Notes: a model not told the origin generated them from the letters alone. A stretch of DNA of 64,000 nucleotides from Fuerstiella sp. (GCA_029245955.1 JAQWOH010000045.1:1-64000), one strand, 5' to 3'; positions 37,444 to 47,199 are shown, counted from the first letter of the stretch. Program-made: numbers and translations.

Positions 37444-37854
37444 CTAACCGTTTGCCGAGACATCGGACAGAAAAAGACCGGCAACCTGAATGCCCAGCCA
37501 TGCAAGAACCAGGCCGGCCAGCAAATTAACGCTTATGTTTATGACTGCCGCTCCGAACCGTCCTGTCTGCATAAGGCTCAGTGATTCAAAAGCAAATGTG
37601 GAAAATGTCGTCAGCGAACCCAGCAGGCCGGTTATCAGACACGTCTGGACCAGTGGCGAAAATACGTTTGTTCTGGTGGCGACTGTCGCAAGAACTCCGA
37701 TCGCAAAACAGCCGATCAGATTCACTGACATTGTGCCTGCGAAGGCAAGGTCTTCGCCACAGACCTTTGCCACTCCACTGGAAACGTAGAATCGCGCCAC
37801 GGCACCGACGAATCCGCCCAGGCCAATGGCAACAGGTACGCTGAGATCTGACAT
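37444..37854 (-). CDS. crcB: Fluoride channel CrcB/FluC
   Basis: 136 residues from ATG 37854, which leaves 11 bases after the propeller gene; an earlier in-frame Met would overlap that gene. Four membrane helices. The hallmarks are present: GLGGFVGAVARFYVS at the N-terminus, VNLIGCFAIG and GLLGSLTTFSTFAFES, which form the fluoride pathway of a dual-topology dimer. It protects cells from fluoride. No fluoride riboswitch is visible; the gene is inside a polycistron, so it is probably not induced on its own. Confidence 0.93.
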   Translation of the reverse strand: MSDLSVPVAIGLGGFVGAVARFYVSSGVAKVCGEDLAFAGTMSVNLIGCFAIGVLATVATRTNVFSPLVQTCLITGLLGSLTTFSTFAFESLSLMQTGRFGAAVINISVNLLAGLVLAWLGIQVAGLFLSDVSANG

Positions 37855-37865
37855 CTGGATGGGAT

Positions 37866-39116
37866 CTACCGCTGCTGAGCGAACTTCCACAAATGGGCGT
37901 CACTTCGAACATACAAAGCGTTGTCCGAAGCCGCCGGACTGGACAGAATCGTTTCGGTCAGATCCAGCTCAGAAACAATTTCGCCCTTCTCTTTTTCCGG
38001 CCGTACAACGAATGCATATCCAGCTTCGTTGAAGAAGAACAGGTGACCGTTGGACGCCAGCGGAGTACCGCTGAACTTACCCTTCAGCCGTAGTTGCCAC
38101 AGGCGTTCGCCTGTCGTTATATCTCCCGCAGAAATCGCTCCCGCAGAATTGACGGTAATCGTCAGGCCATTAATGACCACCGGGCTGGGAGTCGATGGAC
38201 TGAGATTCGACGAGTTCCAGACGGATTCGATGGCGGTGCCGTCAGCAGAAGGTTTGACTGTTGTCAGGCCGTTGGACGGGATGATGACTGTTCCGTCGAC
38301 GACCAGTGACGATGGAATCGTTGACGCGCCGCTGTCAAAGGTCCAGACCACGTTCCCGGTCTCCGGATCCACAGCCGACAGTCCGGCGGAAGACTGCAGC
38401 AGTGCCAGGGCTGGTCTTCCGTTGTCTGCAGGCAGCAGCGTCGGCGACGTCCAGTTTGCTTTTCGCGGACGATCAATTTTCCATTTCGTCTGACCCGTAA
38501 CCGTATCAACACCTGCCGCAAAGGCTTCGGCTTCGCTTTCCACCTGAATAATTACAGTCGAGCCGATCACGATGGGCGACGACGACATGCCCAGACTGTT
38601 GCTGGCATTACGATATTCGGCACCAAAGCCACGATACCACTGCAGATTGCCGGCCAGGTCTGTGCAGATCAGGTCGCTGCTGGAGTAAAACGCAAAGATA
38701 CGTTCGCCGTCGCTGGCCGGTGTCGGAGTGGCAACGCACATCTTGGGATGGCAGCCTGTACGACCAGTTGCTTCGAACTGACGTTCCCACTGGGTTTCGC
38801 CGGTTTCAGCATCGAAACTGATGATGTGCAGACGGTCCTGTGCATACCCGGAACTGGCAGTGAGCACCACCTGCTGGCCCACAGCAATCGGGCCGGACAG
38901 GCCGCGACCCGGCAATTCTATTTTCCATGCGACCGACCCTCCGCTGAGTTCCGTCGGCAGGTTTTCGTTGAGGGCGATCGAATTAGTGCCGTTGCCACGA
39001 AACTGTCGCCAGTCGCCGGCCTGTGCGGATAACGTAAGACCTGTTGCCGCAAGCCCCGCCAACGCCAGGATGGCGCGAATGCGGATTGTTGTTGATGATG
39101 ATGGCAGATACTTCAT
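37866..39116 (-). CDS. Secreted PQQ-like beta-propeller protein
   Basis: 416 residues with a signal peptide (ILALAGLAATGLTLSAQA|GDW). The mature start DWRQFRGNGTNSI and blades such as ISFDAETGETQWERQF, SAVDPETGNVVWTFDSG and SAGDITTGERLWQLRL are the BamB/PQQ type. Its start codon overlaps the TAA of the upstream gene (TAATG). No enzyme residues are evident. It may bind or organise envelope components together with the 379-residue protein encoded just before it. Compare the related 3310-4617 propeller. Confidence 0.87.
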   Translation of the reverse strand: MKYLPSSSTTIRIRAILALAGLAATGLTLSAQAGDWRQFRGNGTNSIALNENLPTELSGGSVAWKIELPGRGLSGPIAVGQQVVLTASSGYAQDRLHIISFDAETGETQWERQFEATGRTGCHPKMCVATPTPASDGERIFAFYSSSDLICTDLAGNLQWYRGFGAEYRNASNSLGMSSSPIVIGSTVIIQVESEAEAFAAGVDTVTGQTKWKIDRPRKANWTSPTLLPADNGRPALALLQSSAGLSAVDPETGNVVWTFDSGASTIPSSLVVDGTVIIPSNGLTTVKPSADGTAIESVWNSSNLSPSTPSPVVINGLTITVNSAGAISAGDITTGERLWQLRLKGKFSGTPLASNGHLFFFNEAGYAFVVRPEKEKGEIVSELDLTETILSSPAASDNALYVRSDAHLWKFAQQR

Positions 39117-40255
39117 TATCGAATCTCCTTTCGCGGAGTGCTGTTGGCTGCTGCCCTGGTCACGGGCAGCACGGCTGCACCCGTGCGATTACACACTCTC
39201 ATTTGAAATTTATAATCCTGGGCCCACGACTGTTCCTGTTCGTTCTGGCAGATCTTGACAAGAATCGTGTTGGCGCCGGCCTTGAGTGAAACGGGCACCT
39301 TGTACTGATCCAGTCGCGTGCCTCGGTGATACTCTTCTCGTTCAAAAATTAACTCGTCGTTGACCCATAGTTTCCAGGCATTGGGTGTGCCCAGACGAAT
39401 CTCAACCGCCTGATCCATTTCGCTTTGCCACGTTGTGGTGGCGTACATCAGCGACCCCTTGTAATTCTCAATCTGTTTTCCGATGTCCACGACGCCGTAG
39501 TCGTCTTCTGTCGTGATTGGCTGCCATTTAACGTTGCCCAGCTGACCTTCATATTCGGCCGACAGGTCCAGTGTCTTTTCCGGAGGATAGACGACGGGGA
39601 AACCTTTCTGGTCTTTGTTGTCAAACGGGCCGATGATTTTCCAGGCCATCAGGAATCCAAAGTGACGCGGTATGTTTACTTCTATTCCGGCATCCTGCAG
39701 GGCTTTTGCGATTGTTTTGACCTGATCTTCATGGACCGCTCCGGACATGGCTTTTGCATACAAATCTGTGGCTGCGCCATCCTTTGTGGCAGATGCCTGG
39801 TCGATCAGTCTCTTGACGGCGTCCCGGCGAAAATCCGGACTGGGATCCAACAGCATGCCGGGGATCAACTGGTCCTCCAGCTGCGGACTGCGCTTCAGCA
39901 GCCACTCAAATGTCATACGCCGCGCGGAAGGTGATTCGGATGTGTCTTTTACGAATGCCAGCAGATCACCTTTAGGCAATGTTCGGCCCGCCTTCTGCTC
40001 CGCATCAGCGATCCCTTCAAAGGCGCTGCGGAGCCAGTTTTTTGCCAGCAGAGAGCTGCCATTGAACGCCTTAAGAACAGGCAGAAGATTGTCGGCTCCA
40101 CCCTGTTTCAGCGTCTGTACTGCGGTGCGGGCGTCTACGGTTCCCGCAGAACGCTCGCCGACGGACTGCAGCGCTTGAATGGCGTCTGCCGTATCGTCGG
40201 CAACGGCCGGGACGATCAGGCACAGTGTCGCAATGGGAATCGTGAATCTGTTCAT
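39116..40255 (-). CDS. Secreted protein with helical repeats and a beta-sandwich domain
   Basis: 379 residues with a signal peptide (FTIPIATLCLIVPAVA). Residues about 25-195 are HEAT-like helical repeats (NLLPVLKAFNGSSLLAKNWL, FRRDAVKRLIDQASA). From about 200 a beta-sandwich begins with FLMAWKIIGPFDNKDQKGF; it contains the carbohydrate-binding-like signature VWKLWVNDE-type strand (AWKLWVNDELIFERE) and VSLKAGANTILVKI. This second domain is common in planctomycete secreted enzymes. No active site is seen. First gene of the short-spaced run propeller-crcB-MATE. Confidence 0.78.
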   Translation of the reverse strand: MNRFTIPIATLCLIVPAVADDTADAIQALQSVGERSAGTVDARTAVQTLKQGGADNLLPVLKAFNGSSLLAKNWLRSAFEGIADAEQKAGRTLPKGDLLAFVKDTSESPSARRMTFEWLLKRSPQLEDQLIPGMLLDPSPDFRRDAVKRLIDQASATKDGAATDLYAKAMSGAVHEDQVKTIAKALQDAGIEVNIPRHFGFLMAWKIIGPFDNKDQKGFPVVYPPEKTLDLSAEYEGQLGNVKWQPITTEDDYGVVDIGKQIENYKGSLMYATTTWQSEMDQAVEIRLGTPNAWKLWVNDELIFEREEYHRGTRLDQYKVPVSLKAGANTILVKICQNEQEQSWAQDYKFQMRVCNRTGAAVLPVTRAAANSTPRKEIR

Positions 40256-40383
40256 TTTAACTCCGTAGTCCGGGCTGTTGCTGACGGGGCGTTAGTTTTA
40301 AGAGGTAAAGACAATAAACAGGTAAAGACAATATGGGTCGGACACGGCCCGACCTGCGATGTTACCCGTCGACGTTGACGTTA

Positions 40384-41760
40384 CTACTGTACGCGGCGAA
40401 TCACGTAGTGTCGCGTTTTCGGCTGATTGATTGCATAGATTTTATCCTCGATCTGTGTCGCCGCCGATTCTGCGCCGGCGATGATTTCTTCCAGGCCGTT
40501 AAGCCGTTCGCGTCCCTTCGCAACGGCATCGGCCAGCTGGGTGTTGTTCGGCTGATCTTTCAGCTGACGGGACTGTCTGGCCCATCCCTGAAACATCCGC
40601 CAGCCATCACGCAGCTGCTTAACCGGCCCTTCGTTTTTCTGCTTGTTGAGCACCGCGACGGCCATCGCCTGCTGATACTGAGGAGTCTTGCTGTTGTCCT
40701 GCAGTTCTATGTGACGTGACAGAGCGACATCGGAATACGCTCCGACTACAAGACCATCGATAACGACTTCGTACTGGCCCCGCTTCAGTCCGTGAACTTC
40801 AAGGCCTTCCTTGCTGGCACGATGCCCCAGATGCAGCAGTTTTGCTCCGGGGTGAGCTTCTTCCGGCAGAACCCATGGCAGACTGTTGGCTTTCCAGTCG
40901 AATTCAACGCCATCCGCTGTTGTTCTGATGTTGCTGACCGTGCCGCCACCCGCCTGAGCGCGTAAACCACTCTGCGCACCAGGCAGAATGCGGATGTTGG
41001 AGACCTGGCTGCGCAGCCCGAGGTCATCGATCATTGCATAAGCCATCACCAGCTGCCCCGGCGGGTCCGGATGAATGGCGTCTTTAATCAGCGTGAATGC
41101 AGGATCGGTTTCGCGGGCTTCCACGGTCAGGTCGTTCAGCAGGCTGAACATATCAACGTAGGATGTCCCTGTTTCAATCGCCCGGTCCTGCAGCCAGCGA
41201 CCGTAATAAGCCAGCACGCTGTTGTATTGCGAGAGCATTTCCGGTGACCGTGGGCGTCGTGGATTCTGACGCAACTGAGCTGCTCGGGCATCGAACATTG
41301 TGGGTGACATCAGTACAGGTGTTGCACCACCTGCACGAATTCTGTCAACGACCGCCGTCATGTCCTTTTGATAGGTTGCAAAAATATCCGGATCAAACGG
41401 TGTGTACCGGCCGTCGTTCATACCAAGCAGAATCGTGACATAACGAGGCTTGTAGTCCAGCACATCGCGGCTGATTCGCTGCAGCGCATCCCATGCCTGT
41501 GCTCCGCCGACGCCCGCATTGTGGAAGTGAATGCGACGATCGGGAAACCGCGTGTAGAAAAAATCTTCAACGTATTGAGTATACAGTCGCTGATGAGTGA
41601 TACTGTCGCCCAGAAATACCAGTGTGTCGCCGTCCTGCAGATCGATCTTCGCCGGCATCGCGGGCGGCGCAGCCGCGTCGTCAGCACGTGACGATGCGAC
41701 GGTCAGCGCAGTCAGCACGAAGAAGCACACGGTCAGAGACAGAAACGGTCGACGTTGCAT
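40384..41760 (-). CDS. Secreted SGNH/GDSL hydrolase
   Basis: 458 residues with a signal peptide (LTVCFFVLTALTVASSRA). The SGNH blocks are all present: block I LVFLGDSITHQR (catalytic Ser about 53), block II Gly in NAGVGGAQAWD, block III ILLGMNDGRY (Asn) and block V KDAIHPDPPG (Asp, His). The last 170 residues are a helical C-terminal extension with a charged region. Substrates of such secreted planctomycete esterases are usually acetylated polysaccharides; that is inference. It lies 128 bases upstream of the propeller run on the same strand, so it may head that operon. The spacer has a short repeated AGGTAAAGACAATA. Confidence 0.9.
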   Translation of the reverse strand: MQRRPFLSLTVCFFVLTALTVASSRADDAAAPPAMPAKIDLQDGDTLVFLGDSITHQRLYTQYVEDFFYTRFPDRRIHFHNAGVGGAQAWDALQRISRDVLDYKPRYVTILLGMNDGRYTPFDPDIFATYQKDMTAVVDRIRAGGATPVLMSPTMFDARAAQLRQNPRRPRSPEMLSQYNSVLAYYGRWLQDRAIETGTSYVDMFSLLNDLTVEARETDPAFTLIKDAIHPDPPGQLVMAYAMIDDLGLRSQVSNIRILPGAQSGLRAQAGGGTVSNIRTTADGVEFDWKANSLPWVLPEEAHPGAKLLHLGHRASKEGLEVHGLKRGQYEVVIDGLVVGAYSDVALSRHIELQDNSKTPQYQQAMAVAVLNKQKNEGPVKQLRDGWRMFQGWARQSRQLKDQPNNTQLADAVAKGRERLNGLEEIIAGAESAATQIEDKIYAINQPKTRHYVIRRVQ

Positions 41761-41991
41761 GCGGGACTCCGTGGATCGGCAGGAATTGCGGAAGTTGAGT
41801 GTGGTTGCGAAACGGCAATGCCATTACGGACAGTATGATGACCGTCTTCGTGTTCTGGAGAGCAATCGTGGCGAGTAACCTTCGTCAATATGCCGGACGC
41901 AGCTGACTCAATCAAGTCAGCAATGGTGGTCGATTTGGCGACATTTTGCCAGCGAACAGCAGCACTTCGCCGTGAAACTTCAGGGACAATC

Positions 41992-42228
41992 ATGATGAAT
42001 CGGTTCGCCTGCGCCTGCCTGCTTCTGGTAAGCTCCACCGGATGCCAGGGCCTTATGCACGAATTGCAGCCTCATCGCCTTTGGCGAATGAACTATCAGG
42101 AACCTGTCGGGCGCACGGACAACGTCTACTTTTCCGTTGATGATCCTCTGGATGAGCCTGTCCCCAGCAGCGCTTTGAACCATTTACACAATCCTGGCCT
42201 CAGTTCTGAAGCAAGTGCGGGTCGGTAA
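41992..42228 (+). CDS. Small lipoprotein of unknown function
   Basis: 78 residues beginning ATG ATG at 41992. The signal peptide ends in a lipobox (CLLLVSSTGC), so the mature protein starts at Cys and is about 60 residues long. The rest is polar with NYQEPVGRTDNVYFSVDDPL and no known domain. It is divergent from the SGNH hydrolase gene with a spacer of about 230 bases. Reality is supported by the signal and lipobox; the function is unknown. Confidence 0.55.
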   Translation: MMNRFACACLLLVSSTGCQGLMHELQPHRLWRMNYQEPVGRTDNVYFSVDDPLDEPVPSSALNHLHNPGLSSEASAGR

Positions 42229-42461
42229 GGATACACCGCCCACGGATCGTCGCGGGAATGGTGGACACATCGTCCAATGGCCGCGGCTGGAGATCTTCCA
42301 GGCGGAATGCACCGGCTTCTTTTGATGGATCTTTGACTGGTGCGAAGGCACCCGGTCATTAAGCTTGAGGTTTCCCGCATCTGACGCGCTTGCTCGCGCG
42401 AGCCGGAATGACTTACAGTCAGCGGTTATTGTCGCCTTCCTGTCGATGGAATCAGAAACGC

Positions 42462-43712
42462 ATGACCACGGACCGTGACCGACGACTGCACTCGCCGGAT
42501 GCCGAAGCCATCCGGCCACTGGAATCCATTATTGACGCGTTTGCTGACGAGCACCAGGCTGCATGGATCGCGTACCGGCGAGAACGTCATTGTTCCCCGG
42601 AAGCCAGTGGCGAAGAGACAGAGACAAGTCATTCCGTCTGCGAACGTCTTAAGAGTCTGGGGATTCCGGCCTTCATACCTGACCGCGGTGTTGGTGCTGT
42701 CGGTGATCTGCTGATCGGCAGTGCGACAGCCGATACGCCGGCTGTCGCACTGCGCGCCGACATTGATGCACTCCGGATGGCCGATCGCAAAGAGGTTGGT
42801 TATGCGTCCGTGAAGGACGGACTGGCGCATGCCTGCGGCCATGATGTTCATACAACGATTGTGCTGGGCGTGGCCGAAGTGCTGACACACTTAAGTCAGT
42901 CTGACAGCGCGGAAATGCCGCGTGCGCGAATACGGTTTCTGTTTCAGGCGGCTGAAGAAACATGTGACGGTGCGACGTGGATGGTCGAAGACGGCATGCT
43001 GTCGGGGGTTCGGTCAATTCTGGGGGTGCACGTCGAGCCCAACCTGCTGTCCGGACAGATTGGCCTGCGCTATGGAATCTTTACGGCTCGAGTGGACGAA
43101 GTCTTTATCACCGTTTCCGGCCGCGGCGGCCATGCGGCCCGTCCGCACAGTACGACGGACCCTATTCAGGCGGCAGCGATGCTGACGTCGGGCCTGTATC
43201 AGATGCTGCCTCGCAATACTGATGTGCGCGACGCCAGTGTCTTTACGATCTGTCGAATTAATGGAGGTCATGCGTCGAATGTGATTCCTGATGAAGTCAG
43301 TATTGCCGGAACGCTTCGCACTACAGATGACACCGGACGTGAGCATTTGATGCAGCGCATTAAGGACATCTGTCAGAGCATCGCCACGGTCACCGGCAAT
43401 ATGATTAATGTTGATTTTCGCCACCCGCTGGGTTCGGTGGTCAATTCCGTTCACGAGACGTCGGCGTTTGAGGTTGCAGCGCGACAGGTTCTGGGCGATA
43501 TGAATGTTGTGCTGCTTGACCGCCCCAGCATGGGGGGCGAGGATTTTGCAATGTATCTGGATCATTGCACGGGAGCCCAGATGCGTCTCGGATGTGCGGC
43601 CTCACAGCCATGGCCACACTTACATTCACCGGTCTTTGATATTGATGAATCCGCGATTGGTTTTGGTGTCCGAGTCCTGGCCCGCGCCGCTCTGCTGCTG
43701 ACGATGAAATAA
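42462..43712 (+). CDS. M20 family amidohydrolase
   Basis: 416 residues from ATG 42462 (an open frame extends further upstream without features). M20D-type carboxypeptidase/amidohydrolase: metal ligands in ACGHDVHTT, catalytic Glu in FLFQAAEETCDGA, ligand His in ILGVHVEP, the lid motif VSGRGGHAARPHSTTDP and the final ligand in PHLHSPVFDID. Members hydrolyse N-acyl amino acids such as hippurate or N-acetyl-diaminopimelate. A link to lysine/peptidoglycan metabolism (dapF is 5 kb away) is possible but not shown. Confidence 0.9.
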   Translation: MTTDRDRRLHSPDAEAIRPLESIIDAFADEHQAAWIAYRRERHCSPEASGEETETSHSVCERLKSLGIPAFIPDRGVGAVGDLLIGSATADTPAVALRADIDALRMADRKEVGYASVKDGLAHACGHDVHTTIVLGVAEVLTHLSQSDSAEMPRARIRFLFQAAEETCDGATWMVEDGMLSGVRSILGVHVEPNLLSGQIGLRYGIFTARVDEVFITVSGRGGHAARPHSTTDPIQAAAMLTSGLYQMLPRNTDVRDASVFTICRINGGHASNVIPDEVSIAGTLRTTDDTGREHLMQRIKDICQSIATVTGNMINVDFRHPLGSVVNSVHETSAFEVAARQVLGDMNVVLLDRPSMGGEDFAMYLDHCTGAQMRLGCAASQPWPHLHSPVFDIDESAIGFGVRVLARAALLLTMK

Positions 43713-43807
43713 CGTTTTGCCCGGATATTCGCCTGCACGTCGCATACACAGACCAACGTTCTCGCATCAGATCCTGTTTCAAACTTTGAAAAAGACAGTC
43801 GAAGCCT

Positions 43808-44926
43808 ATGTCACAGCTTCTGTTTACGCCCAATCAAAGACCGACTATCGGTGTCGAAATAGAACTGCAGCTTGTCGATGTCGAAACGATGGAACTGGCG
43901 AACCGTATCGAAGAGGTTCTGAATGCGCTGCCGGCAGAACAGCGGGACGCGATCAAGCCTGAACTGATGCAGAGCTATCTGGAAATCAACACCGGTATCT
44001 GCAACACGGTACGTGATGCGGGCACCGATCTGCGGGGCAAGCTGAATCTTGTTGAAGGGGCGGCGAAATCTCTGGGGCTGGAACTTTTCTGGGCCGGCTC
44101 GCACCCCTTTTCTTCATGGCGGGATCAAAAAGTCACCGCTGACGATCGCTATCATCGATTGGTAGAACTGATGCAGGACGTTGCTCGCAGACTGGTCACG
44201 TTTGGTCTCCACGTTCACGTTGGAGTGGAAACCGGCGACAAAGCCATCATGGTCTGCGAAAGGATGATGAAGTACCTGCCTCTGCTCCTGTCGCTGTCTT
44301 CCAACTCGCCGTTCTGGGAAGGTCGCAATACCGGGCTGCATTCGAATCGCTCAAAAATCATGGAAGGTCTGCCTACCGCCGGGCTGCCGCATCTGATGCG
44401 CAACTGGTCAGAATATGTCTGGCTGATTAATCACCTTGTCAACACCGGGTTCATCAACAGTATTCGTGAGATCTGGTGGGACATTCGTCCACATCACAAT
44501 TTCGGGACCGTTGAGGTGCGAGTCTGTGACATGCCGGCCAGTCTGAATCAGGTCCTGGCGATCACGGCGCTGGTACAGTGCCTGGTTCAGGCGATATCAC
44601 GCGAAATTGACGCTGGTACGTTTCAGTCAGAATACCATCCGATGATGGTTCAGCAGAATAAATGGCGGGCCACTCGTTATGGATCTGATGCCGAACTGGT
44701 CAGTACGCAGGATTTTCAGCAGCGATCTGTTGCCACAGTCGCTAATGAACTGGTCGATAAACTGCAGCCAATGGCTGATGAACTCGACTGCGCCGAAGAA
44801 CTGCAGTCGGTTCGGTCACTACCGGCAAACGCCGGAGCGAAACAGCAGCTTCAGTACTTCGATGAAACGGGCAGCCGGAAAGAAGTCGTCCGCCGGATGA
44901 TTGAGGCGAATGGCTGGCGAATATGA
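43808..44926 (+). CDS. GCS2-family carboxylate-amine ligase (YbdK-like)
   Basis: 372 residues, the family length. Begins with RPTIGVEIELQLVD, the conserved glutamate-cysteine ligase 2 start, then SYLEINTGIC, FWAGSHPFSSW, FGLHVHVGVE and HHNFGTVEVRVCDMPAS. YbdK makes gamma-glutamylcysteine weakly in vitro; the true substrates in most bacteria are not known. It starts 95 bases after the M20 gene and ends 20 bases from the convergent dehydrogenase. Confidence 0.92.
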   Translation: MSQLLFTPNQRPTIGVEIELQLVDVETMELANRIEEVLNALPAEQRDAIKPELMQSYLEINTGICNTVRDAGTDLRGKLNLVEGAAKSLGLELFWAGSHPFSSWRDQKVTADDRYHRLVELMQDVARRLVTFGLHVHVGVETGDKAIMVCERMMKYLPLLLSLSSNSPFWEGRNTGLHSNRSKIMEGLPTAGLPHLMRNWSEYVWLINHLVNTGFINSIREIWWDIRPHHNFGTVEVRVCDMPASLNQVLAITALVQCLVQAISREIDAGTFQSEYHPMMVQQNKWRATRYGSDAELVSTQDFQQRSVATVANELVDKLQPMADELDCAEELQSVRSLPANAGAKQQLQYFDETGSRKEVVRRMIEANGWRI

Positions 44927-44945
44927 ACGGCCTGTCGGACGTGCG

Positions 44946-45890
44946 TCAACCGGCCGGCCGCACTTCGTGCGGCAGCGGGCGACCTTCCAGCCCGGCGTTC
45001 AGATTGTCGACCGTGATCTGCATCATGCGGCGTCGAGTAACGTTTGAGGCGCTGCCCAGGTGCGGAGCGATAATGACGTTGTCCAGCTGCAGTAACGGAT
45101 GATCGCGCGGCAGCGGTTCGGGGTCCGTGACATCCAGCCCTGCCGCAGTAATCCGGTTTGTTGTCAGCGCTTCATGAAGCGCATCTGTTTGAACGACGGG
45201 GCCCCGTGCCATGTTGATCAGGATGCCGGACTGTTTCATCTGCTCAAACTCAGCCGCCCCGATCAGTCCCTGTGTCTGCTCGGTTAACGGACAATTCAGT
45301 GTCACGAAATCTGATTCAGAAAGCAGTTTCTTCAGCGACGCGAACTGAACGCCCAGCGAGTCTTCGATATCCGGACGACGGTTGCGGTTGTGATACAGAA
45401 TCTTCATATCAAAGGCTCTGGCTCGACGAGCGACTTCAACGCCAATACGTCCCATGCCTACGATTCCCAGCGTGCTCCCGGTCACTTCCTGTCCGATCAG
45501 GATAGACGGATCGTAATGAGTGAACTTGGAACTGCGGCCAAAGTGGTCACCGATCACGATGTTGCGCGCTACGGACAGCATCAGGGCCATTGTCATGTCG
45601 GCCGTGGCCGCGTCCAGACAGCCGGGCGTGTTGCCCACCAGGATACCACGCTGATCTGCTGCGGCGATGTCGATGTGATCCACGCCCACACCGTGATTGC
45701 TGACGATCCGGACTTTGGGGCATCGGTCCAGCAGCGGCCCGTCAACGGCGGGATGGCTGTAAGCTACGATAGCGACGGCTGCGGAATAGTCCGAATCCGT
45801 TGACTGTTCCAGCGGCCGAACATCAAAACGCCCCTGCGACAGTTCGTCGAACAGCTCGGGCATCGGGTCTGCAAGGATCAATTCGCTCAT
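44946..45890 (-). CDS. D-isomer-specific 2-hydroxyacid dehydrogenase
   Basis: 314 residues. Rossmann motif TLGIVGMGRIGVEVARRARA (about 145-165) and catalytic Arg, Glu and His positions in NMARGPVVQ, DVTDPEPLP and APHLGSAS. Closest in style to hydroxypyruvate/glyoxylate reductases and phosphoglycerate dehydrogenase-like proteins. NAD(P)H-dependent; the substrate cannot be set. It follows tatC by 67 bases on the same strand. A CCGCAC-TTC-GTGCGG hairpin lies within its last codons. Confidence 0.9.
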   Translation of the reverse strand: MSELILADPMPELFDELSQGRFDVRPLEQSTDSDYSAAVAIVAYSHPAVDGPLLDRCPKVRIVSNHGVGVDHIDIAAADQRGILVGNTPGCLDAATADMTMALMLSVARNIVIGDHFGRSSKFTHYDPSILIGQEVTGSTLGIVGMGRIGVEVARRARAFDMKILYHNRNRRPDIEDSLGVQFASLKKLLSESDFVTLNCPLTEQTQGLIGAAEFEQMKQSGILINMARGPVVQTDALHEALTTNRITAAGLDVTDPEPLPRDHPLLQLDNVIIAPHLGSASNVTRRRMMQITVDNLNAGLEGRPLPHEVRPAG

Positions 45891-45957
45891 GACCAGGCCA
45901 ATGACGTGTTGGGAACAGGATGGAAATCCGGCCCGTGATGCCGGACCTGCAGCTGCG

Positions 45958-47073
45958 CTACGCCAGCGGATCAGCCGTGGCGGTGTTGGGACTGAACTTA
46001 CAAAGCTGAATGCCGGCGACGTAAAGAATGATCAATGGAAACATCATCAGCAGCATGCTTTGAGGGTCGGACGGCGTGAGCAGCATCGAGGCGATAGAAA
46101 TGACAAGGATCGCCATCCGCCAGTTTTCTGAATATCCCTTGACCGTCATGATTCCAATCCGCTCGAGGAACAGCATCACCAGCGGTAACTGAAAGCTGAT
46201 ACCAAACATGACTGGCAGCATCAACGCCAGACTGATGTACTCTGACAGCCGTGGCTGGATTTCGATGCCCAGCCATTTATTGAAACTGATCAGGAAATCC
46301 AGCACGATCGGAAAGACAAAGAAGTAGCAGAAAATGGCGCCTGCGAGAAACAGCCCCAGGCTCATCGGCAGATAAATATAAACGTATTTTCGTTCACTGG
46401 GGAACAGCCCTGCCGCGACGAACAGCCAGATCTGATAGAACACCCACGGTGACGTCAGCACGAAGCCAGCCACCATGCTGATCTTGATGTACGTCATGAA
46501 TGCTTCTTCAACCTTGTAGGTGACCGGCCGATTGAAGCGATCGGCCGTCCTCTTAAACAGAGCAATATCTTCGGACTTCAGGACAAGCGGCACCGAAATA
46601 TCAGCGGCTGTCTGTGGCGTGGCGTCCTCGTCGCCCCCCGTCTCAGCATCAGCGGCATTGGAGTCCGCAATATCCGGCTGAGGAACATCCATAACAATAT
46701 TCGGAACAGCGGCCTTGATAGCGCTACGAAGACTTTTCAGAGGGACTTCAACGACCAGTTCATCCTCAGCAACTGCCGGTTCCATGACGACTTCGGGAGG
46801 TTCTTCTTTCTCCTTGTCAGAAAACAGCTGTTCCAGAAAGCCAGAAAAATTCATGCCGCCCAGATCATCTTCAGCGACAGGCTGATTATTACGACGCAGG
46901 GCGTCGTCGATCGGCTGGCGCAGCACACCAATGATCTTGTCACCAAAGAAGAGTGCAGCGATGACACCAATCACAAGACCCACAAGCGCCTTCCAGACGT
47001 GAACGCGCAACACCTCAAGGTGTTCGCCGAAGGTCATCGTGGAATCGTCAAAAAGATCGCGGTTACGTGGCAT
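45958..47073 (-). CDS. tatC: Sec-independent translocase subunit TatC with enlarged first periplasmic loop
   Basis: 371 residues from ATG 47073 (GAGGAAAC upstream). TatC hallmarks are intact: MTFGEHLEVLRVHVWKAL before TM1, FMTYIKISMVAGFVLTSPWV, YQIWLFVAAGLFPSERK and SFQLPLVMLFLERIG. Typical TatC is about 240-260 residues; here some 100-110 extra residues (about 60-165), very acidic and Pro/Ala-rich, sit between TM1 and TM2 in the periplasmic cap that contacts signal peptides and TatA/B. Two or more Tat substrates are coded in this window. No tatA/B gene is adjacent. Confidence 0.93.
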   Translation of the reverse strand: MPRNRDLFDDSTMTFGEHLEVLRVHVWKALVGLVIGVIAALFFGDKIIGVLRQPIDDALRRNNQPVAEDDLGGMNFSGFLEQLFSDKEKEEPPEVVMEPAVAEDELVVEVPLKSLRSAIKAAVPNIVMDVPQPDIADSNAADAETGGDEDATPQTAADISVPLVLKSEDIALFKRTADRFNRPVTYKVEEAFMTYIKISMVAGFVLTSPWVFYQIWLFVAAGLFPSERKYVYIYLPMSLGLFLAGAIFCYFFVFPIVLDFLISFNKWLGIEIQPRLSEYISLALMLPVMFGISFQLPLVMLFLERIGIMTVKGYSENWRMAILVISIASMLLTPSDPQSMLLMMFPLIILYVAGIQLCKFSPNTATADPLA

Positions 47074-47199
47074 CTGTTTCCTCACCGGCAGCGGCGACTT
47101 CAGCGGTTCCTGAAGATCGGGTTGGAATTGTTCTGGCTGATGTGAGCATTCGTGTTCGGATCCAGGCAGCGGCTCCCTCCGGCTGGCGGGCCACCCGCC

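Noticed and set aside
37855..37890. Upstream start for crcB
   Set aside because: It would overlap the propeller gene by 25 bases and adds residues not seen in the family.
44959..44973. CCGCAC-TTC-GTGCGG hairpin as a terminator
   Set aside because: It lies inside the dehydrogenase coding end and no U-run follows on either strand.
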